NCBI GenBank assembly: GCA_045646865.1
Contig: JAZRLM010000019.1
Span: 88,253 to 152,252 of the forward strand
DNA: 64,000 bases
Direction of reading: 5' to 3'
Source: SIG440 sp045646865
GTDB lineage: Bacteria; Bacillota; Clostridia; Monoglobales; Monoglobaceae
The notes under the pieces were generated by a model. That model ran no database searches. It saw nothing but the letters and a program-made list of their open reading frames with translations, and had not been told where the DNA came from. Shown one piece after another: positions 16,966 to 25,564 of this stretch. How positions within the stretch are numbered: position 1 is the stretch's first letter; each line of letters begins with the position of its first letter. The position numbers and the translations under genes are program-made.

Positions 16966-18270
16966 ATGAAAAAATCAGTATGGATAGATAATGTAACTTT
17001 ACCTCAGTTCAAGTTGCTGGATAAGGATATAAAAACGGATGTACTTGTTATAGGCGGTGGATTATGTGGGTTGCTGTGCGGATATTTTCTTGACAAGGCA
17101 GGTATTGATTATGTAATTGCAGAGGGCAATCAAATCGCATCAGGAATAACCAAAAACACTACCGCCAAAATCACTTCTCAACATGGATTAATATATTCCC
17201 AAATGCTTAAGACTGTTGGAGAAAACTATGCACAAATGTATCTTAAGGCAAACGAAAATGCCTTGGCTGAGTATGAAAAGTTGTGTAAAAACTTTTGTTG
17301 TAATTTTGAACGACGTGATGCATTTACCTATACATTAAATAACAGAAAAAAGATTGAAGAAGAAGTAAAAGCCGTAAACAGTCTTGGCTTTGATGCAGAG
17401 TTTACCACAACGACAGAGCTTCCGTTTGATATAAATGGCGCAATTGTGTTTAAAAATCAGGCACAGTTTCACCCTCTTAAATTTATATCTGCTATCTCAT
17501 CGGATTTAAATATATATGAAAATACTTTTGTATGTGAATTAACGCCAACCGAGGCAATTACAAATTTCGGCAGAATCAAAGCGAAAAAGATAATTGTTAC
17601 AACACATTTCCCTTTTATAAACAAGCACGGAAGCTATTTCCTGAAGCTTTATCAACATCGTTCCTATGTCTCTGCATATGAAAATGCGGCGAGCTTTCAG
17701 GGTATGTATGTTGATGAAGATAAAAAAGGAATGTCCTTCAGAAGTTATGAAAATCTTCTGTTAATAGGAGGCGGCGGTCATAGAACGGGTAAGGATGGCG
17801 GTGCATGGACAGAAATAGAAGGTTTTGCAAAAAAGTATTATCCGCGTGCAAGATTAACGCACCAATGGGCGGCTCAGGATTGTATGAGTCTTGACGGGAT
17901 TCCGTATATTGGCAGATATTCCCGCAACACTCCTGAAATGTTAGTGGCAACAGGTTTTAATAAGTGGGGTATAACTTCATCAATGGTTGCGGCAAAAATA
18001 CTTTGTGACATGGTAATGGAAAGAAAAAATGATTTTGAAGAAGTGTTTTCTCCGCAAAGAAGTATCATAAAACCGCAGTTGTTAGTAAACGGTTTAGAAG
18101 CAACAAAAAATCTGCTGACACCAACAACAAAACGGTGCCCGCATCTTGGCTGTGCTCTTAAATGGAACAAGGCGGAGCATACATGGGACTGCCCTTGTCA
18201 CGGCTCAAGATTTGAAGAAAACGGAAAGCTGATTGATAATCCTGCAACAGGGGATGTTGAGATAAATTGA
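16966..18270 (+). CDS. FAD-dependent oxidoreductase fused to a Rieske iron-sulfur domain
   Basis: A 434-residue protein. The N-terminal FAD-binding motif (VLVIGGGLCGLLCG, near residue 26) belongs to the DAO/glycine-oxidase-like fold. The C-terminus is a Rieske [2Fe-2S] domain with ligands CPH and CPCH (CPHLGCALKW, then DCPCHGSRF). Bacterial homologues with this architecture are generally uncharacterised oxidoreductases. The reading frame extends upstream to 16783, but the ATG at 16966 has a TTGGAGGA ribosome binding site and matches the family's start, and the terminator at 16884-16914 lies before it. Confidence 0.9.
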   Translation: MKKSVWIDNVTLPQFKLLDKDIKTDVLVIGGGLCGLLCGYFLDKAGIDYVIAEGNQIASGITKNTTAKITSQHGLIYSQMLKTVGENYAQMYLKANENALAEYEKLCKNFCCNFERRDAFTYTLNNRKKIEEEVKAVNSLGFDAEFTTTTELPFDINGAIVFKNQAQFHPLKFISAISSDLNIYENTFVCELTPTEAITNFGRIKAKKIIVTTHFPFINKHGSYFLKLYQHRSYVSAYENAASFQGMYVDEDKKGMSFRSYENLLLIGGGGHRTGKDGGAWTEIEGFAKKYYPRARLTHQWAAQDCMSLDGIPYIGRYSRNTPEMLVATGFNKWGITSSMVAAKILCDMVMERKNDFEEVFSPQRSIIKPQLLVNGLEATKNLLTPTTKRCPHLGCALKWNKAEHTWDCPCHGSRFEENGKLIDNPATGDVEIN

Positions 18271-18372
18271 TTATGGGTGGACAAAAAATATTCATAATGA
18301 TACAATGATTTCATCACAATGAAAAATATCAATAAAGTCGAAGTCATCCTTAAGGTCAAGTTCATTTTTTTA

Positions 18373-18560
18373 CTATTTCATAAAGTGCGCCTTTGGAACG
18401 TCTGCCGTCGGCTTCTTTTGCAAAAAGCGACATTGCTCCTTTTCAACCCAATAGCAGGAGCCTTCGTCGCTGAAAAATTCACTCCAGCCGTTTGAACGCG
18501 CCTCGCGGTTGTTATCGTCTCTGCCATATGCGGTTGGTATTAAATCTGCTTGAAAAATTT
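18373..18560 (-). pseudogene. Probable gene remnant, unrecognised
   Basis: The 338-base gap before the SLH gene holds an open minus-strand frame of about 60 codons that reads like protein (AYGRDDNNREARSNGW, then GSCYWVEKEQCRF) and ends in a stop codon. No start codon or ribosome binding site lies in frame upstream; instead the frame runs into the promoter of the next gene. It looks like the 3' end of a lost gene or a fragment from a multicopy element. The family was not identified. Confidence 0.35.
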
Positions 18561-18578
18561 TACTTTTTATGATATAAT
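18550..18578 (+). promoter_or_regulatory. Sigma-A promoter of the SLH protein gene
   Basis: TTGAAA, 17 bases, TATAAT, 30 bases before the start codon. Confidence 0.8.
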
Positions 18579-18608
18579 GATTTAAAACTGGAAAAAGGAG
18601 AGGAGCAA

Positions 18609-20171
18609 ATGAAGAAAGTTATATTGCTTATTATATCTCTTGTTATGTTACTGTCTGTATCAACACAAGTGTTTGCTGAACGTGAGTATGTGGGTGAAAC
18701 AGTTGTTAAAGATAATATGCTTTTTATAAATGGTAATTCTATCTCGGCGGCACAGCTTCCCAATGAATTTGTATATCTGCCCGTTGAACACCTTGAATAT
18801 TACGGATTTAATGTTTTATATAACAACGATAACGGTTATAAAGAATATGTAATAAGACGAAACGGAACAACTGATTTTGTTCCTGAATTTACATACAATG
18901 CGGAACGTTACAAGAATTATACAAAAGTTTATTCAACAGATGCTAAGGTATACTTAGATTCTGATTTTCCTGCAAATGTATTTGAACTTGAAAACGGAAC
19001 GGTTTTAGTTCAAAGTGATGAGCTTGCAAAATATGGTACATATACATGGGATGCAAATACCCATACTATTTCAATAGATTTTGAAAGCACGGGATTCCTG
19101 CCTGTCGGACAGCCCTTCCACAACGTATTGGGACTAAATGATATTGATGATATCGACAGTGCTGTAATTGTCAGAAATGACGGTAAATGTGCAGATATTT
19201 CATCAGAAGATTTAAAGGAATGGTTAAGTAAGTATTGGGATTTTGCACCCTATGACAGAGTAGTCGGACCATACGATGTTGATGTTTATCGTGAGTACTA
19301 TATAAAACTTTGGACCAAGAATAAAACAAAATCATTTATTGTATATCCCAATAGCGGTGTTATAGCTGGTGCTTACGGAACTCCTTGCGAATCACACGGT
19401 GTAACCAAGAAAAATTATATTTGGTATTTACCCTATATAGGTAACGGCCGTAACGCTCTGCATATAGCGGACACAAAATTAACTCAAAAATATATTAACG
19501 AAAAATCCACTGAATACGCAGGAACATTAAGAGATGCTACACCTGATGATTCAGAGGTTATACCAACAACAAATTTGCTTAATACAAATGGAGCGAGTGA
19601 TTGGGCGAAACCTGAAATTGAAAAAGCGGCGGCGTGCAACTTGCTGCCGTATGAACTGGCATCAAAGTACACAAGAAACATCACAAGAAAGAATTTCTGT
19701 GATTTGATTTATCGTCTTGTAGCCACAGAATTTTCACCAGACAGCGATTCACGGTGGGGACAATGGTCTGCTATTGATAATGTAATTTACGAAAGACAAC
19801 TGTCAAATAAACTTAATTCTGTATCTTTTTCTGATTGTACCGATGATAAAATTAAGTTTTTGTCTGCCGCAGGTATTATAAACGGTATGGGAGACGGAAC
19901 ATTTGCACCTGATGCATCAATTACCCGTGAGCAGGCGGCGGCAATACTTTGCAGGACTGCAGAGTTTTTAGAAAACAAGACAATGCCTACTGCTGCTATA
20001 CATTCATACGCTGATAAAGATGATATTTCAGATTGGGCAGAAACTTCGGTTGCCTGTATGAATGCTATGGGAATTATGAAGGGTGTATCCGAAACTGAAT
20101 TCTCTCCAAAAGGAAACTATACAATTGAGCAGGCAATAGCAACAATGATAAGATTATACAATTGCCAATAA
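18609..20171 (+). CDS. Exported protein with S-layer homology domains
   Basis: A 520-residue secreted protein. It has a signal peptide (Lys-Lys start, hydrophobic core, cleavage near VFAE at about residue 23). A large region of unknown fold (about 25-310) follows; its NGNSISAAQLPNEFVYLPVEHLEYYGF stretch resembles the stalk or copper-amine-oxidase-N repeats of clostridial surface proteins. The last 200 residues hold two clear SLH motifs (AAGIINGMGDGTFAPDASITREQAA, and a second ending at the C-terminus) and a degenerate first one starting at WAKPEIEKAAA. SLH domains bind pyruvylated wall polymers, so the protein is wall-attached. Confidence 0.85.
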   Translation: MKKVILLIISLVMLLSVSTQVFAEREYVGETVVKDNMLFINGNSISAAQLPNEFVYLPVEHLEYYGFNVLYNNDNGYKEYVIRRNGTTDFVPEFTYNAERYKNYTKVYSTDAKVYLDSDFPANVFELENGTVLVQSDELAKYGTYTWDANTHTISIDFESTGFLPVGQPFHNVLGLNDIDDIDSAVIVRNDGKCADISSEDLKEWLSKYWDFAPYDRVVGPYDVDVYREYYIKLWTKNKTKSFIVYPNSGVIAGAYGTPCESHGVTKKNYIWYLPYIGNGRNALHIADTKLTQKYINEKSTEYAGTLRDATPDDSEVIPTTNLLNTNGASDWAKPEIEKAAACNLLPYELASKYTRNITRKNFCDLIYRLVATEFSPDSDSRWGQWSAIDNVIYERQLSNKLNSVSFSDCTDDKIKFLSAAGIINGMGDGTFAPDASITREQAAAILCRTAEFLENKTMPTAAIHSYADKDDISDWAETSVACMNAMGIMKGVSETEFSPKGNYTIEQAIATMIRLYNCQ

Positions 20172-20236
20172 GCAACGCTATAAGAGGTGAATAAGGTGCT
20201 TTTATAAAGCCTCATGTAAATCTTTTAAAATAATGG

Positions 20237-20265
20237 TTGACATATTTACATTCTTGTGATATAAT
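20237..20265 (+). promoter_or_regulatory. Sigma-A promoter of rpsO
   Basis: Perfect TTGACA and TATAAT boxes with a 17-base spacer, starting an unusually long 5' leader of about 275 bases. Confidence 0.85.
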
Positions 20266-20275
20266 AACTGACGGT

Positions 20276-20430
20276 GAAACGCAAAAGCGTTTCGGTTTGC
20301 GCAAATCGCAAACTCTTAGCAAATATTATATTTTCTAAGACCGTAGCTATTGCAATCAAGCGTAGCTTTCAAACTGAAAGTTTGAAAGTTGCAGAACAAG
20401 TTCTGCTAAAAAACGGCATTGTGCCGTTTT
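20276..20430 (+). repeat. Chain of five perfect hairpins in the rpsO leader
   Basis: Back-to-back perfect stems: 20276-20282/20287-20293 (7 bp), 20295-20301/20307-20313 (7 bp), 20366-20375/20379-20388 (10 bp), 20391-20397/20400-20406 (7 bp) and 20410-20418/20422-20430 (9 bp). A weaker 5-bp pair lies between the second and third. None has a terminator T tract. They lie between the promoter and the coding region, so they are transcribed. Confidence 0.75.
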
Positions 20431-20440
20431 CTACGTTATT

Positions 20441-20540
20441 GATTATAATACTAACCGTTGTAAACCTATTGCTTAGTTTAAGGGCTGAAGATTCACCGCC
20501 TTATACCAAGCTTTACGGGGATTAAAATTTTTCGGAGGTG
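20441..20540 (+). promoter_or_regulatory. Possible S15 autoregulatory leader
   Basis: The 100 bases before rpsO are distinct from the hairpin chain. They include GCTTAGTTTAAGGGCTGAAGA and CCGCCTTATACCAAGCTTTACGGGG. Ribosomal protein S15 represses its own mRNA through a leader structure in several Firmicutes, so such an element is expected here; I could not confirm a specific fold by eye. Confidence 0.35.
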
Positions 20541-20547
20541 AAACCAA

Positions 20548-20811
20548 ATGCTTAAGGAAAGAAAAGAAGAAATCATCAAGACTTATGCCGTACACGAAGG
20601 AGATACAGGTTCTCCCGAAGTACAGATTGCTCTTTTGACAGAAAGAATCAATCATCTTAACGACCACCTTAAAACACATAAGAAGGACCATCACTCAAGA
20701 CGCGGTCTTCTTAAAATGGTCGGTGTTAGAAGAAGTTTTCTTAACTACCTTATGAAGAACGATATCGAAAGATACCGTGCTATCGTTGAGAAGCTTGGCT
20801 TGAGACACTAA
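20548..20811 (+). CDS. rpsO: 30S ribosomal protein S15
   Basis: An 87-residue protein, typical length, binding 16S rRNA at the central-domain three-way junction. Conserved segments are DTGSPEVQIALLTERI, HKKDHHSRRGLLKMV and RRSFLNYL near the C-terminal third. A CGGAGGTG ribosome binding site precedes the ATG. It is followed by pnp, the same order as in many bacteria. Confidence 0.98.
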   Translation: MLKERKEEIIKTYAVHEGDTGSPEVQIALLTERINHLNDHLKTHKKDHHSRRGLLKMVGVRRSFLNYLMKNDIERYRAIVEKLGLRH

Positions 20812-20820
20812 AATACAAAT

Positions 20821-20860
20821 AATTAAGTCTTTGTTCTTAGGGGCAAAGACTTAATTTCGT
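20821..20860 (+). terminator. Terminator or attenuator between rpsO and pnp
   Basis: A 12-bp perfect stem (AATTAAGTCTTT with AAAGACTTAATT) with a 12-base loop and only a short T run after it. Confidence 0.65.
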
Positions 20861-21021
20861 ATTTCAGCAATTAATCAATGCGGATAATTTTCCGCAAAAT
20901 TATATAAAATACAATAGATTTGAGAGTGTTTACGCATTTAGCAGTTATAAATATGCTTTGTTTCAAGAGCATACCTATAAGTGCTAAAAAGGTAGACCTC
21001 TTAAACAAAGGAGGAAAAATT

Positions 21022-23103
21022 ATGAGTAGAATTTTTGAAACAGAAGTTGCCGGCAGAAAGCTTAGTATTGAAGTTGGCAAAGTTGCAGAACTTGCAAATG
21101 GTTCTGTTATCGTAAGATACGGTGATACAGTTGTTGTTACTGCTGCAACTGCATCAGCAAAGCCCAGAGACGGTATCGATTTCTTCCCTCTCAGCATTGA
21201 CTACGAGGAAAGAATGTACGCTGTTGGTAAAATCCCCGGCAGCTTTTTAAAGAGAGAAGGCAGACCTTCTGAAAACGCAATCCTCACAGCCAGAGTTATT
21301 GACAGACCTATGCGCCCCTTGTTCCCCAAAGATTTGAGAAACGACGTTTCTATTGTTTCAACAGTTTTGTCAGTTGAACAGGACAATGCTCCTGAATTCT
21401 GTGCTATGATTGGTTCATCTGCTGCAGTTTCAATCTCTGACATTCCATTTAACGGTCCTATTGCTGCAGTTTATGTTGGTCTTGTTGACGGTGAGTTCAT
21501 CATCAACCCCACAGTTGAACAGCGCGAAAAGAGTGACCTTAACCTTACCGTTGCAGGTAGTCTTGCAAAGGTTGTTATGATTGAAGCAGGCGCAAACGAA
21601 GTTACTGAAGATGTAATGTTTGATGCAATTATGTTTGCTCACGAAGAAATCAAGAAGATTTGTACATTCATCAAGGGTATTCAGGACGAAATCGGCAAGC
21701 CCAAGTTTGAATATGACCATATTGTTGTAAACGAAGAAATCTTTGAGGCAATTTCTGCTTTTGCAACCGATATGGTAAAGGAAGCTCTTGACACAGACGA
21801 TAAGTCTATAAGAGACGAAAACCTTAAGGTTGTTTACGAAAAGGTTTATGAACACTTTGAAGAAACATATCCTGCTGAAGAATATGCACAGGATATCGAA
21901 GATGCTCTTTATAAGTTGCAGAAAACTATTGTAAGACGTTGGCTCCTTGACGAAGGCAAGCGTGTTGATGGCCGAAAGATTCAGCAGCTCAGACCCCTTT
22001 CATCAGAAGTTGGTCTTCTTCCCAGAGCACACGGTAGCGGTCTTTTCAAGCGTGGACAAACCCAGGTTCTTACTGTTGCAACACTTGGTGCTCTTGGCGA
22101 CGCACAGATTATTGATGGTCTTGATACCGAAGAATACAGAAGATACATTCACCACTACAACTTCCCATCATACAGTGTTGGTGAAACAAAGCCCTCACGT
22201 GGCCCCGGCAGACGTGAAATCGGTCACGGTGCTCTTGCAGAACGTGCTCTTGTTCCTGTAATTCCTTCTGAGGAAGAATTCCCCTACGCAATAAGACTTG
22301 TATCAGAAGTTCTTTCTTCAAACGGCTCAACCTCACAGGGTAGTATCTGTGGTAGTACACTTGCTCTTATGGATGCAGGTGTTCCCATCAAGGCTCCCGT
22401 TGCAGGTATATCTGTTGGTCTTGTTACCGAAGGCGAAAGATTTATCACAATCCTTGATATTCAGGGTCTTGAAGACTTCTTTGGCGATATGGACTTTAAG
22501 GTTGCAGGTACAAAAAAGGGTATCACAGCTATTCAGATGGACCTCAAAATTGACGGTCTTACACCTGAAATCATCAAGAATGCGCTCACCGAAACCCGTG
22601 ATGCAAGATACTACATTCTTGATGAAGTAATGCTCAAAGCAATTGCTGAACCTCGTGAAGAGGTTTCACAGTATGCGCCAAAGGTTATTCACATTGAAAT
22701 CCCTGTTGACAAAATACGTGACGTTATCGGCTCAGGCGGTAAGGTTATTCAGAAGATTGTTGCAGACACAGGTGCTAAAATCGACATTGAAGAAGACGGT
22801 CGTGTATTCATTTCTGCTCCTAATGCCGAAATGGGCGAAGCTGCTAAGAAAATTATTGAAGGTATCGTAAAAGAACCTGAAATCGGCGAAGTTTATGACG
22901 GTAAAGTTGTAAGAATTATGGACTTCGGAGCATTTGTTGAATTCCTTCCAGGCAAAGACGGCCTTGTTCACATTTCAAAGCTTGATAAGGTTCGTGTAGA
23001 AAAGGTAGAGGATGTTGTTAAGGTTGGCGACGATATCAAAGTTCAGGTTATCGAAATCGATAAGCAGGGCAGAATCAATCTTAAGAGAATCATAACTGAA
23101 TAA
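21022..23103 (+). CDS. pnp: Polynucleotide phosphorylase
   Basis: A 693-residue phosphorolytic 3'-5' exoribonuclease of the RNA degradation machinery. It has two RNase PH repeats (the first with FFPLSIDYEERMYAVGKIPG, the second with FKRGQTQVL, PSYSVGETKP and MDAGVPIKAPVAGI), then a KH domain (IRDVIGSGGKVI near residue 570) and a C-terminal S1 domain (GKVVRIMDFGAFVEFLPG). The frame is open back to 20920, but the ATG at 21022 has an AAAGGAGG site and gives the family's N-terminus. It ends at a strong terminator. Confidence 0.97.
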   Translation: MSRIFETEVAGRKLSIEVGKVAELANGSVIVRYGDTVVVTAATASAKPRDGIDFFPLSIDYEERMYAVGKIPGSFLKREGRPSENAILTARVIDRPMRPLFPKDLRNDVSIVSTVLSVEQDNAPEFCAMIGSSAAVSISDIPFNGPIAAVYVGLVDGEFIINPTVEQREKSDLNLTVAGSLAKVVMIEAGANEVTEDVMFDAIMFAHEEIKKICTFIKGIQDEIGKPKFEYDHIVVNEEIFEAISAFATDMVKEALDTDDKSIRDENLKVVYEKVYEHFEETYPAEEYAQDIEDALYKLQKTIVRRWLLDEGKRVDGRKIQQLRPLSSEVGLLPRAHGSGLFKRGQTQVLTVATLGALGDAQIIDGLDTEEYRRYIHHYNFPSYSVGETKPSRGPGRREIGHGALAERALVPVIPSEEEFPYAIRLVSEVLSSNGSTSQGSICGSTLALMDAGVPIKAPVAGISVGLVTEGERFITILDIQGLEDFFGDMDFKVAGTKKGITAIQMDLKIDGLTPEIIKNALTETRDARYYILDEVMLKAIAEPREEVSQYAPKVIHIEIPVDKIRDVIGSGGKVIQKIVADTGAKIDIEEDGRVFISAPNAEMGEAAKKIIEGIVKEPEIGEVYDGKVVRIMDFGAFVEFLPGKDGLVHISKLDKVRVEKVEDVVKVGDDIKVQVIEIDKQGRINLKRIITE

Positions 23104-23112
23104 TCAATTTTT

Positions 23113-23143
23113 AAGACCGCAGAAAAATCTGCGGTCTTTTTTT
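23113..23143 (+). terminator. Terminator after pnp
   Basis: A perfect 11-bp stem (AAGACCGCAGA with its complement), AAAA loop, then a T tract. Confidence 0.92.
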
Positions 23144-23153
23144 ATCAAAACTA

Positions 23154-23182
23154 TTGACTTTATTAATTTAGTGTGCTAAACT
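23154..23182 (+). promoter_or_regulatory. Promoter of the amino-acid ABC transporter, with overlapping palindrome
   Basis: TTGACT, 17 bases, TAAACT. A small palindrome TTTAG-TGTG-CTAAA overlaps the -10 box and may be an operator. Confidence 0.6.
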
Positions 23183-23223
23183 GTTAAAGCAATATAAATC
23201 TAATTAAAAGGAGATTTTACAAA

Positions 23224-24057
23224 ATGAAAAATTTAACAAAAGTATTAGCATTAATGATGGTTGCTGTTCTTGCATTCGGTCTTGCAGCTTGCGGCAACAA
23301 AAATAATGAAGTTGCTGTTGACTATTCAAAGTCAGTAGACAATGCATTGGTTGTAGCAGAAGCAGGCTCAGCAGGCGAAGAACTTGCAACCACAAACGAA
23401 TATTTCGCAAATGCAAAGTTCACAGCAGTTGACTCAATGGCTACCGCTCTTATGGACGTTGCATCAGGCACATCTGACATAGCAATTGTTGACTATGTTA
23501 CATCAATTGGTTCAATCGGCGAAGGTACAGACTTTGCAAATCTTGCAGTTGTTGAAGGCAAAGATTTCAATCCTGAAGAATACGGTATTGCATTCCGCAA
23601 GGGCAGTGACGTTGTTCCTGCTGTAAATGCTGCAATTGCTGAACTTATGGCTGACGGCACAATGGATAAGATTGCTGCAGAATACAAGCTTTCAGACCTT
23701 CTTATCAAGGATGGCAAAGCATATGACGATGCAGTAGAGGAAGGCGACCTTGCTTACATAAAGGATAAGGGTGAACTTACTATTGGTATCACACTCTTTG
23801 CACCTATGAACTATGAAGATGACAACAAGGAGCTTATTGGTTTCGAAACAGAATTTGCTGAAGCTGTTTGTGCAAAACTCGGAGTAGATGCAAACTTTGT
23901 TGAAATCAACTGGAACTCAAAAGAAATTGAACTTAACTCCAAAAACATTGACTGTATCTGGAATGGTATGACCATTACTGATGAAAGACTTGAAAATATG
24001 AGCATTTCAGTTCCTTATATGGAAAACAAACAGGTTATGGTATCAAAGGCTAAATAA
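23224..24057 (+). CDS. Amino-acid ABC transporter substrate-binding lipoprotein, apparently circularly permuted
   Basis: A 277-residue exported lipoprotein (lipobox LAAC, Cys23) of the polar amino-acid binding family SBP_bac_3. In this family an N-terminal block (GxLxVG, GFxxDLAxAVxxxLG, TITxxR, PY) is normally followed by a C-terminal block (AGSAGEE, SxxxALxxVxxGxxDIAIVD, EEYGIAFRKG, DGTMDKI). Here the order is reversed: residues about 40-160 match the second block and residues about 183-275 match the first. All key motifs, including the ligand-contacting ITDER Arg, are present, so the protein is probably functional. It is the first gene of a three-gene importer; a hairpin separates it from the permease. 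Confidence 0.85.
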   Translation: MKNLTKVLALMMVAVLAFGLAACGNKNNEVAVDYSKSVDNALVVAEAGSAGEELATTNEYFANAKFTAVDSMATALMDVASGTSDIAIVDYVTSIGSIGEGTDFANLAVVEGKDFNPEEYGIAFRKGSDVVPAVNAAIAELMADGTMDKIAAEYKLSDLLIKDGKAYDDAVEEGDLAYIKDKGELTIGITLFAPMNYEDDNKELIGFETEFAEAVCAKLGVDANFVEINWNSKEIELNSKNIDCIWNGMTITDERLENMSISVPYMENKQVMVSKAK

Positions 24058-24077
24058 TTAAACAGTTTTTGGTTTGT

Positions 24078-24111
24078 ATCAGTGGGAGCATTGCTCCCAC
24101 TGATAAATTTT
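24078..24111 (+). terminator. Partial terminator between binding-protein and permease genes
   Basis: A perfect 12-bp stem (24078-24089 with 24093-24104), three-base loop, then AAATTTT. The weak T tract suggests partial termination, which would keep binding-protein mRNA in excess of permease mRNA. Confidence 0.7.
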
Positions 24112-24135
24112 GAGAAAGTAGATAAAAATATTAGT

Positions 24136-24780
24136 ATGAGTAAAATTCAATTGATTGTTTCAACGTTGTTTGAAGGGTTTGGCCTCAACTGTCTGTTGTT
24201 TACAGTTACATTGCTGGTGGCGATACCTCTTGGGCTGTTAATTACATTCGGTACAATGGCTAAATTCAAACCAATTAAATATATAATGAAAACCTTTGTC
24301 TGGATTATCAGAGGAACTCCGCTGATGCTCCAGCTTTTTGTGGTTTTGTACGCTCCCGGTCTTTTGTGGGGTATACCAATGCGCGACCGTTTAATGGCCG
24401 CATTTATTGCATTTTCTATCAACTACGCGGCGTATTTTTCGGAAATATACCGTGGCGGTATTGAAAGTATTCCCAAGGGTCAGTACGAGGCAGGTCAGGT
24501 ACTGGCTATGTCCAAAACACAGGTATTTTTTAAGGTTGTAATGTTTCAGGTTATAAAAAGAATTGTTCCGCCTATGGGAAATGAAATAATAACTCTGGTT
24601 AAGGATACAGCACTTGCCCGTGTTATTGGTGTTGTGGAAATTCTTATGGTAGCCGAGCGCTTTTCAAAACAAGGTCTTATATGGCCTCTGTTTTCAACCG
24701 CACTCTATTTCCTTATTTTCAACGGCGTATTGACCATTTTACTTGGTTATGTTGAAAAGAAACTTGATTATTACAAGTAA
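24136..24780 (+). CDS. Amino-acid ABC transporter permease
   Basis: A 214-residue inner-membrane subunit of the HisM/GlnP family with about five transmembrane segments. It carries the EAA cytoplasmic loop (YEAGQVLAMSKTQVFFKVV) that contacts the ATPase, and the RGTPLMLQLFVVLY motif near the N-terminus. A GTG 54 bases upstream is in frame but lies inside the hairpin, so the ATG was preferred; its ribosome binding site is weak. ATPase follows 16 bases later. Confidence 0.9.
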   Translation: MSKIQLIVSTLFEGFGLNCLLFTVTLLVAIPLGLLITFGTMAKFKPIKYIMKTFVWIIRGTPLMLQLFVVLYAPGLLWGIPMRDRLMAAFIAFSINYAAYFSEIYRGGIESIPKGQYEAGQVLAMSKTQVFFKVVMFQVIKRIVPPMGNEIITLVKDTALARVIGVVEILMVAERFSKQGLIWPLFSTALYFLIFNGVLTILLGYVEKKLDYYK

Positions 24781-24796
24781 TAAGGGGGTACTGCAA

Positions 24797-25543
24797 ATGT
24801 CAATCATTTATGCTCAGAATATAAAAAAGAGCTTTGGTAAACTTGAGGTTATAAAAGATGTAACTATGGACTTGCAGGAAGGCGAAGTTGTAGCTATTAT
24901 CGGACCTTCAGGCTCAGGTAAAAGTACTTTTTTACGTTCTATAATTAATCTTGAAACCATTGATAACGGAACTATCATTATTGATGGTGAAACCGTTGTA
25001 CACAACGGTATTTACAGAAAAGCTGAAGAAAACAGAACTGCGTATCAGAAACTTGGAATGGTTTTTCAGAACTTTAATCTGTTCCCGCATAAATCAGTTC
25101 TTGAAAATATAATAATGTCACCAATGCTTGTAAACGGCAAATCACGTGAAGATGCAACTAATTCCGCAAAAGAGCTTTTAGAGCAGGTTGGTCTTATTGA
25201 TAAAATCAACGCATACCCATATCAGCTTTCAGGCGGTCAGCAGCAAAGAGTTGCTATTGCACGCGCCCTTGCTATGAATCCCAAGGTTATGCTGTTTGAC
25301 GAGCCAACATCTGCTCTTGACCCCGAGCTTACGGGCGAGATACTTAAGGTTATCCGTGACCTTGCTGCAAAAGATATGACAATGGTAATTGTTACACACG
25401 AAATCGAATTTGCAAAAAACGTTGCAGACCGTGTAATTTTTATGGCTGACGGATACATCGTTGAGGAAGGTCCTGCATCGCAGATTATTGACAATCCTAC
25501 TCAGGAACGTACACAGAACTTCCTTAAAGGTTTTAAAAGATAG
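24797..25543 (+). CDS. Amino-acid ABC transporter ATP-binding protein
   Basis: A 248-residue ATPase of the GlnQ/HisP family. Walker A GPSGSGKST near residue 35, Q-loop in MVFQNFNLFPH, signature LSGGQQQR, Walker B VMLFDEPTSALD and the H-loop in IVTHEIEF are all intact. The ATG follows AAGGGGG. With the lipoprotein and permease it forms a complete polar amino-acid importer; the substrate is not evident. Confidence 0.93.
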   Translation: MSIIYAQNIKKSFGKLEVIKDVTMDLQEGEVVAIIGPSGSGKSTFLRSIINLETIDNGTIIIDGETVVHNGIYRKAEENRTAYQKLGMVFQNFNLFPHKSVLENIIMSPMLVNGKSREDATNSAKELLEQVGLIDKINAYPYQLSGGQQQRVAIARALAMNPKVMLFDEPTSALDPELTGEILKVIRDLAAKDMTMVIVTHEIEFAKNVADRVIFMADGYIVEEGPASQIIDNPTQERTQNFLKGFKR

Positions 25544-25564
25544 GATAAAAAAGGAGCAGACAAA

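Noticed and set aside
20920..21021. Upstream extension of pnp
   Set aside because: The added residues do not resemble the family and the AAAGGAGG site belongs to the ATG at 21022.
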